Part shown: one piece after another, positions 31,554 to 35,901 of the stretch
Layout: every line of letters begins with the position of its first letter
Position numbering within the stretch: the first letter of the stretch is position 1
DNA from: Peptococcaceae bacterium
GTDB lineage: Bacteria; Bacillota; UBA994
Direction of reading: 5' to 3'
DNA: 35,901 nucleotides
Assembly (NCBI GenBank): GCA_018334055.1
Contig: JAGXSS010000054.1
Coordinates: forward strand, 1-35,901
The notes under the pieces: model-generated
Databases searched by the model: none
What the model saw: only the letters and a program-made list of their open reading frames with translations
Told to the model about the DNA's origin: nothing
Translations under genes and position numbers: made by a program

Positions 31554-32600
31554 ATGGGGTTTTGGCGAGTAAAAGGCCTGCGCTTGTCCTTTATAGTTGT
31601 CCTGCTGACCTCTTTGCTGACGGCATGTTGGCCTCTTGATGCCCTGTTGCCGGTGAGACAGCCAGTGGTAACGCCCCTTCGTCAAGGGAGTTTTGCTCCA
31701 ACGGCGCTACCGGTCCTGGCCGCGGGGGAAACCCACCAAAGGGTGCTTTGGCTACTAGACCACAGTTCGCGCTATGTAGTGCCATTTGTGTTGAACGTGC
31801 CGCGAGTTGAGGGCATGGCTCGGGCCGCCGTGATGCGGCTCATCGACTCACCCATTAACCAACAGGCGATACACGGCACAGGGTTACGTCTGCCTTTGCC
31901 GAGTGAGACCAGTATTCGCGGTTTGACGATACGCGATGGCGTGGCCCGCATTGATTTCAGCGAGGCGTTTCTGGGGTATACGGAGGCCATGGAAAAGCTG
32001 GTGGTCGATGCGGTGGTGCTCACGTTAACTGAGTTCCCCAACATTGAAAGCGTGCAATTTATGGTTCATGGCGAACAGGTCCCCGTGCTGCCCGGCGGTA
32101 CAGAAACCGCGCGCCCCATTCGCCGCACCGACCGTGCCATCAATCGAGAGCCGGAGGGCCCGGTAGGTGGCAGTACGGCACAGGTGTTGCTCTATTTTAC
32201 CAGCGCTAGCCCCGAAAATTACATCTACTTTGTGCCCGTCACGCGTACCATCACTCAGCAGGTGAATCTGTTAGAAGCGGTTGTCAATGAGCTTATTGCC
32301 GGACCGCCTAAAGGCAGCGGTCTGTGGCATGATCTGCCGTCCGCGGCTAGGGTGCGCGGGGTGCGCTTGAACAGCCTAGGGATAGCCGAGGTAGATTTCA
32401 CGCGGGAGATTTATGCCCATGGGGCCAGTGCCACGGCGGAGACCGCCATTTTGGGGGCCGTGCTTCACACCCTCAGTGAACTACCGGGGGTGCAGGGCGT
32501 TAGATTTACGGTAGAGGGTCGCGCGCCGAATTTCCCCGGAGGGAGCGATGCTAGTCAACCCATCGCCAAGCCAGTCTTCGTCAACCCCTTTGCCCTCTAG
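31554..32600 (+). CDS. gerM: GerM-type lipoprotein with two GerMN domains
   Basis: The 348-residue product starts with a lipoprotein signal (LSFIVVLLTSLLTAC) with Cys at residue 25, then two GerMN domains. GerM in B. subtilis is a sporulation lipoprotein needed for stable mother-cell/forespore connection and for germination. The location between murI and rph is the same as in B. subtilis, which makes this the likely orthologue, and the gene at 28987 the paralogue. ATG follows GGAGGGGGTG. A terminator hairpin follows the stop codon. Confidence 0.88.
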   Translation: MGFWRVKGLRLSFIVVLLTSLLTACWPLDALLPVRQPVVTPLRQGSFAPTALPVLAAGETHQRVLWLLDHSSRYVVPFVLNVPRVEGMARAAVMRLIDSPINQQAIHGTGLRLPLPSETSIRGLTIRDGVARIDFSEAFLGYTEAMEKLVVDAVVLTLTEFPNIESVQFMVHGEQVPVLPGGTETARPIRRTDRAINREPEGPVGGSTAQVLLYFTSASPENYIYFVPVTRTITQQVNLLEAVVNELIAGPPKGSGLWHDLPSAARVRGVRLNSLGIAEVDFTREIYAHGASATAETAILGAVLHTLSELPGVQGVRFTVEGRAPNFPGGSDASQPIAKPVFVNPFAL

Positions 32601-32604
32601 CTTC

Positions 32605-32628
32605 GGGTGGCTGATCCACCCTTTTTTT
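32605..32628 (+). terminator. Intrinsic terminator after gerM
   Basis: GGGTGG and CCACCC pair around CTGAT and are followed by T7 (32622-32628). Only 38 bp remain before rph, so rph must be transcribed by read-through or from a promoter inside gerM. Confidence 0.85.
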
Positions 32629-32666
32629 AGAGACGGGCGTCGGACAAGCACAGAGGAGGAACAAAC

Positions 32667-33413
32667 ATGCGTGTAGACAAAAGGACAGTAGAGGAATTGC
32701 GCCCGCTAAGTTTTGTGCGTGGCTACATCAGTCACGCGGAAGGATCGGTCTTGGTGCAGATGGGCCAGACCAAAATCATTTGCACGGTCTCGGTGGAGGA
32801 CAAGGTGCCCCCGTTCTTAAAAGGCAGTGGCAAGGGCTGGATTACGGCGGAGTATGCCATGTTGCCTCGGGCGACAGCGGTGCGCAACCAAAGGGAAAGT
32901 GTCAAAGGCAAAATAGGGGGGCGCACCCACGAAATACAGCGCCTTATCGGGCGAGCCCTGCGCGCGGTGGTCGACCTATCGGCTCTCGGTGAAAAAACCC
33001 TGTGGGTAGATTGCGATGTCATCGAAGCAGATGGCGGCACCCGCACCGCCTCCATAAACGGAGCTTACGTGGCTATGTGCGATGCCTTTAGTCGGTTGAA
33101 GGCGCAGGGCAGGCTACACACCTACCCCGTCACCGATTATTTGGCAGCAGTGAGTGTCGGTGTAGTCGGCAACGTGCCTATGCTTGACCTTTGCTACATT
33201 GAGGACGCGGCTGCTCAGGTGGACATGAACGTGGTCATGACCGGGAGCGGGAAGTTTGTCGAGGTGCAGGGTTCAGGCGAGGAAGCCACTTTTAGCCGGG
33301 ACGAGATGCAAATATTGCTCAGTCTAGCCGAGTTGGGCATCACCGAGATCATTGGGCGGCAGGCGGCGGCCCTTGGGGGAGCAGCCCAGTTCACTTGCAG
33401 GCCTAGACCATGA
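32667..33413 (+). CDS. rph: Ribonuclease PH
   Basis: RNase PH trims the 3' ends of tRNA precursors by phosphorolysis. The 248-residue protein matches the family throughout: [20 protein letters not shown] at the start, [10 protein letters not shown] with the phosphate-site region, [17 protein letters not shown], and [15 protein letters not shown] late in the chain. GGAGGAAC precedes the ATG. The stop overlaps the RdgB start by ATGA, so the two are translationally coupled. Confidence 0.97.
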   Translation: MRVDKRTVEELRPLSFVRGYISHAEGSVLVQMGQTKIICTVSVEDKVPPFLKGSGKGWITAEYAMLPRATAVRNQRESVKGKIGGRTHEIQRLIGRALRAVVDLSALGEKTLWVDCDVIEADGGTRTASINGAYVAMCDAFSRLKAQGRLHTYPVTDYLAAVSVGVVGNVPMLDLCYIEDAAAQVDMNVVMTGSGKFVEVQGSGEEATFSRDEMQILLSLAELGITEIIGRQAAALGGAAQFTCRPRP

Positions 33414-34003
33414 AGAAATTAGTTTTGGCGAGTGGCAACAGCGGGAAAATCAGCGAGTTTAGAGCGGCGCTCGCCTCAACCGGCATCGAGGTAGTGCCGA
33501 TAACCAATTACTACGCCGAGTGGTCCGTTGACGAGACCGGACAGACTTTTTTCGTCAATGCCGCCATCAAGGCGGTCGCCGCCATGCAAGCGACAGGTTT
33601 GCCGGCGCTTGCTGATGACTCTGGGTTAACGGTTAACTACCTCGGTGGGGAGCCGGGGGTGCATTCGCGTACTTTTGCCGGTCCGGAGGCCACGGCGGCG
33701 GAGAATAATGCGCTTTTGCTGAGGAAGATGCTCATGGCGAAAGAGCGAAGACATGCCCACTTCACCTCCGTCCTAGCGCTGGCTATACCGGGGCAGGAAG
33801 TGCGTTTTGCGGTGGGGAGGCTTTTTGGGTCTATTGCCAGAGAGCCGCGCGGCGAAGGGGGCTTTGGGTACGACCCGCTGTTTGTGGTGCGGGGGACCGA
33901 CCAGACGCTAGCTGAGTTCACGCTGGCCGATAAAAATAAAATTAGTCACCGCGGGCAGGCGCTTTTAGGCCTCCGTGACATCTTGACCCATGCAGGGGCC
34001 TGA
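33410..34003 (+). CDS. rdgB: XTP/dITP diphosphatase (RdgB/HAM1 family)
   Basis: This enzyme removes non-canonical purine nucleotides (XTP, dITP, ITP) from the pool by pyrophosphate release. Motifs are [12 protein letters not shown] near residue 6, [36 protein letters not shown] and [12 protein letters not shown]. The length of 197 residues is normal. It overlaps rph by 4 bp and yfcE by 14 bp, and corresponds to ysnA in B. subtilis. Confidence 0.96.
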   Translation: MKKLVLASGNSGKISEFRAALASTGIEVVPITNYYAEWSVDETGQTFFVNAAIKAVAAMQATGLPALADDSGLTVNYLGGEPGVHSRTFAGPEATAAENNALLLRKMLMAKERRHAHFTSVLALAIPGQEVRFAVGRLFGSIAREPRGEGGFGYDPLFVVRGTDQTLAEFTLADKNKISHRGQALLGLRDILTHAGA

Positions 34004-34493
34004 GAGCATTTTTCGCCTTGGCGTCCTTAGCGACTCCCATGGGCATCTCCCTTCGCTCGCGGCCGCCTTAGCCGGTTTTCGGGGAGTAGATATAATTGTC
34101 CATGCGGGGGACTTTTTTAGAGATAGTCAGTACCTAGCCCAGCAGACCAAGATTCCGGTCATCGGCGTGGTCGGCAACTGCGACCGTGAGCAGAGCCCCG
34201 CTGACGAAGTTGTCGATTTTTGCGGACGGCGTTTCTTCATCACGCATGGCCATCTGTATGGCGTCAAGCTTGCCTCGGTCGGCATTGTCAAGGAAGGTGT
34301 ACGGCGGCGCGCGCAAGTCGTCATCTTTGGGCATACCCATGTGCCGACCAAGTTTTGGCAGCAGGGCATCCTGTTTGTCAATCCCGGCTCTGTCTTTGCC
34401 GGGCGCAGGGGGCATGGCAAGAGCATGGCCATCATCACCCTGACGCCGGAGAGCAGCGAGGTCGAATTTTTCGTGCCAAATTCTAGACATTGA
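33990..34493 (+). CDS. YfcE/MJ0936-type metallophosphoesterase
   Basis: The 167-residue phosphodiesterase shows LGVLSDSHG, HAGDFF, VGNCD, FITHGHLYGV and IFGHTHVP in order, covering the dinuclear metal ligands of calcineurin-like phosphoesterases. E. coli YfcE and archaeal MJ0936 hydrolyse small phosphodiesters in vitro; the natural substrate is unknown. B. subtilis ysnB is at the same place. ATG at 33990 overlaps the RdgB end by 14 bp. The tRNA promoter's -35 box overlaps its stop codon. Confidence 0.94.
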   Translation: MQGPESIFRLGVLSDSHGHLPSLAAALAGFRGVDIIVHAGDFFRDSQYLAQQTKIPVIGVVGNCDREQSPADEVVDFCGRRFFITHGHLYGVKLASVGIVKEGVRRRAQVVIFGHTHVPTKFWQQGILFVNPGSVFAGRRGHGKSMAIITLTPESSEVEFFVPNSRH

Positions 34494-34517
34494 ATTTTTC
34501 TCTTTTTATGATAAAAT
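34490..34517 (+). promoter_or_regulatory. Promoter of tRNA-Arg
   Basis: TTGAAT (34490-34495), a 16-base spacer and TAAAAT (34512-34517) lie 13 bases before the tRNA. The -35 box overlaps the stop codon of the upstream gene. Confidence 0.6.
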
Positions 34518-34530
34518 GTATTGGTCACAT

Positions 34531-34606
34531 GCGCCTGTAGCTCAGGGGATAGAGCAACTGCCTTCTAAGCAGTGGGCCGCAGGTTCGATTCCTGCCAGGC
34601 GCGCCA
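34531..34606 (+). tRNA. tRNA-Arg(UCT)
   Basis: A complete cloverleaf can be drawn. The acceptor stem GCGCCTG pairs with CAGGCGC, the D-arm is GCTC-loop-GAGC, and the anticodon stem ACTGC/GCAGT encloses CTTCTAA with anticodon TCT. The T-arm is GCAGG-TTCGATT-CCTGC, with discriminator G and an encoded CCA. It reads AGA and AGG-type arginine codons. It is the likely attachment site for the integrated element that follows. Confidence 0.97.
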
Positions 34607-34619
34607 TAAAAAACGAGCA

Positions 34620-34660
34620 ACCACGCGGGCTTCTAGCCTGCGTGGTCTTTGGTTTTTTGG
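34620..34660 (+). terminator. Hairpin terminator after tRNA-Arg
   Basis: ACCACGC-G-GGC pairs with GCC-T-GCGTGGT around TTCTA (34620-34646), with one G-T wobble. CTTTGGTTTTTTGG follows. Confidence 0.75.
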
Positions 34661-34673
34661 TCCGAAAGCTTTG

Positions 34674-34695
34674 TTTGACAGCAATTTGACAGCAA
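34674..34695 (+). repeat. Tandem 11-bp repeat beside the integrase remnant
   Basis: Two perfect adjacent copies of TTTGACAGCAA lie between the tRNA terminator and the integrase remnant. Short repeats of this kind near a tRNA and integrase can be arm-type integrase binding sites (inference). Confidence 0.5.
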
Positions 34696-34711
34696 CGCGC
34701 TTTATTTTGGA

Positions 34712-34786
34712 GTTCACTACAGCGCGCCAGCGGTCATCGGACTTGCGCTTAAAAACAGATCCTTCGTTGTTGCCTCTTCTGCCCAT
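34712..34786 (-). pseudogene. N-terminal remnant of a tyrosine-type integrase
   Basis: From ATG at 34786, with AGGAGGTG seven bases upstream, the first 25 codons read MGRRGNNEGSVFKRKSDDRW, the typical beginning of a phage or ICE tyrosine recombinase arm-binding domain. Homology then stops, and the frame runs into the sequence beside tRNA-Arg. The core-binding and catalytic domains are gone, so it is a deletion remnant. Its position beside the tRNA 3' end fits a former site of integration there. Confidence 0.65.
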
Positions 34787-34833
34787 AACAACACCTCCTA
34801 TTGGACGGGACAGGTCTTCATCCTTCTGTAAGG

Positions 34834-34858
34834 GAAAAGCCCGACTTGATGCCGGGCT
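34834..34858 (-). terminator. Intrinsic terminator of the methylase fragment
   Basis: On the minus strand AGCCCG-GCATCAAGT-CGGGCT is followed by TTTTCCC, directly after the stop codon of the methylase fragment. Confidence 0.7.
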
Positions 34859-34863
34859 CAAAT

Positions 34864-35255
34864 CTAGTCATTTGCAACTACTACCGAGTATCTAAAAATC
34901 CTAGTCGGCGGTATCCTCATATTGGAGATCAGCAATTCCCTTGCTCGCTTGTGTTGGCTACCAACTGAATAGTCCCGATAAAGGCCCTGGATGTGTGTCT
35001 GATCATTGAAGTAAAGGTCGCTGATGAACGGATGATCATCGTAGCTAATTAGCCATGGGTACGTACAATGCGCAATGAACTCAGCTAGGTCCTGGTGATC
35101 TTTATCGGAATAATAGTGACGGTAGAGACTCTTGCCCTGCTCATAATAGGGTGGGTCTATATACACAAAGCATCGGGAGTGCTGCATGGCGCCGTAGTTG
35201 TTCTTCATAAAGTCCAGTGCATCACCCCAGTGTATGTGAGTATTGCGGGTCAACA
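34864..35255 (-). pseudogene. C-terminal fragment of a D12-class adenine DNA methylase (Dam-like)
   Basis: The remaining 130 residues carry the catalytic motif IV as FVYIDPPYYEQGKSLY near residues 30-45, preceded by HIHWGDALDFM, the usual stretch before it in Dam-type N6-adenine methyltransferases. The N-terminal half, with the AdoMet-binding FxGxG-type motif, is missing. The break coincides with the first TGAGCCA repeat of the IS21-type element, so insertion of that element probably destroyed the gene. It lies upstream of the integrase remnant on the same strand and probably belonged to the same mobile element. Confidence 0.82.
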
Positions 35256-35328
35256 TGAGCCATCAGTACGGTCAGTTTGAGCCACCTCTGCGGTGAAAAT
35301 GAGCCAGGTTCACGGTAAGAGTGAGCCA
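35256..35328 (+). repeat. Four TGAGCCA terminal repeats at 22-bp spacing
   Basis: TGAGCCA occurs at 35256, 35278, 35300 and 35322. The first three units also share CGGT 13 bases in, giving a 22-bp pattern of TGAGCCA, six variable bases, CGGT and five variable bases. These are the expected transposase binding sites of an IS21 end. Confidence 0.9.
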
Positions 35329-35403
35329 GTGGCATTTAGCCCCTATAGAATGAGAGTGTCCACTGTTAGTGGCAGTGGAACTACATGTTTAGGGGGAAAA
35401 GAA

Positions 35404-35901
35404 ATGATCGACTACCGGGAAATCTTGCGCCTGTCCAGTCAGGGTGTCAGCCAGCGTGGCATCGCTGTTAGCTGTGACTGCTCGCGCAACACCATCGCCA
35501 AGGTGCTGGAGGAGGCACACAAGCAGGGCATCGGATGGCCTCTCAGGGAAGGTATTACCAACGGGGACCTGCAAGAGATGCTATTCCCAGAAAAGTCTAT
35601 GCCAACACTGCGCAAGCGGCCAGACTACGAACAGGTACACCGTGAGCTAGCCAAGAGTAGTGTGACACTTAGCTTACTCTGGAACGAGTACTGCGAGGAA
35701 TGCCGCCGTGGGGGCGAATTGCCCCTGATGTACACTCAGTTCTGCCTGTACTACCGCGAATTCGCCCATAAAACCAAGGCGACAATGCACATTAACCGAA
35801 AACCTGGTGAGCAGATGGAGGTGGATTGGGCTGGACAGAGTGCAAAGCTTGTCGACACAGATACGGGCGAAGAAATCCCTGCCCCGGTGTTTGTAGCTGT
35901 T
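35404..35901 (+). CDS. istA: IS21-family transposase IstA, partial
   Basis: The open frame runs from ATG at 35404 (AGGGGGAAAAG upstream) to the window end, 166 codons without a stop. The N-terminal helix-turn-helix reads YREILRLSSQGVSQRGIA, followed by CSRNTIAKVLEEA. The beginning of the DDE domain appears as GEQMEVDWAGQ near residues 136-146, with the first catalytic aspartate. A full IstA has about 400-500 residues, so roughly two thirds lie outside. IstA is the DDE recombinase, acting with the ATPase IstB. Confidence 0.93.
   Translation, partial: MIDYREILRLSSQGVSQRGIAVSCDCSRNTIAKVLEEAHKQGIGWPLREGITNGDLQEMLFPEKSMPTLRKRPDYEQVHRELAKSSVTLSLLWNEYCEECRRGGELPLMYTQFCLYYREFAHKTKATMHINRKPGEQMEVDWAGQSAKLVDTDTGEEIPAPVFVAV

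Larger units (their letters stand above)
35256..35901 (+). mobile_element. Left part of an IS21-family insertion sequence
   Basis: The element starts at the break in the methylase gene with 5'-TG, then four TGAGCCA units at exact 22-bp spacing, then istA. IS21 elements have multiple terminal repeats at the istA-proximal end and encode IstA and IstB. The right end and istB lie beyond the window. Confidence 0.88.

Noticed and set aside
34565-34861. 98-residue minus-strand open frame ending in QESNLRPTA across the tRNA
   Set aside because: The tail is the reverse translation of tRNA-Arg, a known artefact in databases. Only the first 25 codons from 34786 resemble a real protein (integrase remnant).

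Overview
The window looks like a chromosomal segment from a moderately GC-rich, probably endospore-forming member of the Bacillota (Clostridia-like). The supporting signs are AddAB in place of RecBCD, a MarR-MurI-GerM-Rph-RdgB-YfcE block in the order known from Bacillus subtilis (ysmB-racE-gerM-rph-ysnA-ysnB), DppA-type D-aminopeptidase, a DUF896 protein, strong AGGAGG-type ribosome binding sites, and frequent TTG and GTG starts. I cannot name the genus.

Layout. 1-2.4 kb: a zinc-ribbon protein and ATP-type PEP carboxykinase (minus), then a 500-bp gap with a 70-bp hairpin repeat array. 2.4-13.3 kb: a DUF418 membrane protein, a LysM plus beta-propeller protein (minus), the addB-addA operon for double-strand break repair, and an AI-2E-type permease preceded by a 26-residue lysine-rich microprotein (both minus). 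13.4-14.7 kb: a small island holding a REP-associated tyrosine transposase (RAYT) and nine GTAG-footed hairpins, bracketed by a 51-bp duplication of the 3' end of the adjacent pseudouridine synthase gene. 14.6-17.9 kb: an ABC ATPase-permease-RluA-type synthase operon (minus). 18-22.7 kb: a GNAT acetyltransferase, tyrS, a guanylate kinase, and two tandem HD-GYP proteins. 22.9-28.9 kb: a small orphan gene, an M14 peptidase with an SH3b/Amidase_3 cell-wall hydrolase, a 35-residue basic microprotein, a DUF606 transporter, a DUF896 protein, DppA, and an HD phosphohydrolase. 29-34.5 kb: two double-GerMN lipoproteins in and beside the MarR/MurI/Rph/RdgB/YfcE cluster. 34.5-35.9 kb: tRNA-Arg(UCT) followed by an integrase remnant, a truncated adenine methylase and the left end of an IS21-family element, which is a decayed integration site.

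The most interesting content is the RAYT/REP system. All its hairpins share a GTAG foot, and most share a 7-bp stem, 6-nt loop, 7-bp stem layout, but the stem sequences differ. A separate array at 2.2-2.4 kb carries a third stem version of the same design 11 kb away. The paired hairpins form 85-bp inverted doublets resembling REPINs, built from two different stems.

Other themes are cell-wall and spore-related functions (LysM, amidase, M14 peptidase, DppA, MurI, GerM), c-di-GMP turnover (HD-GYP pair), and very compact tail-to-tail gene ends: four convergent pairs overlap at their stop codons.
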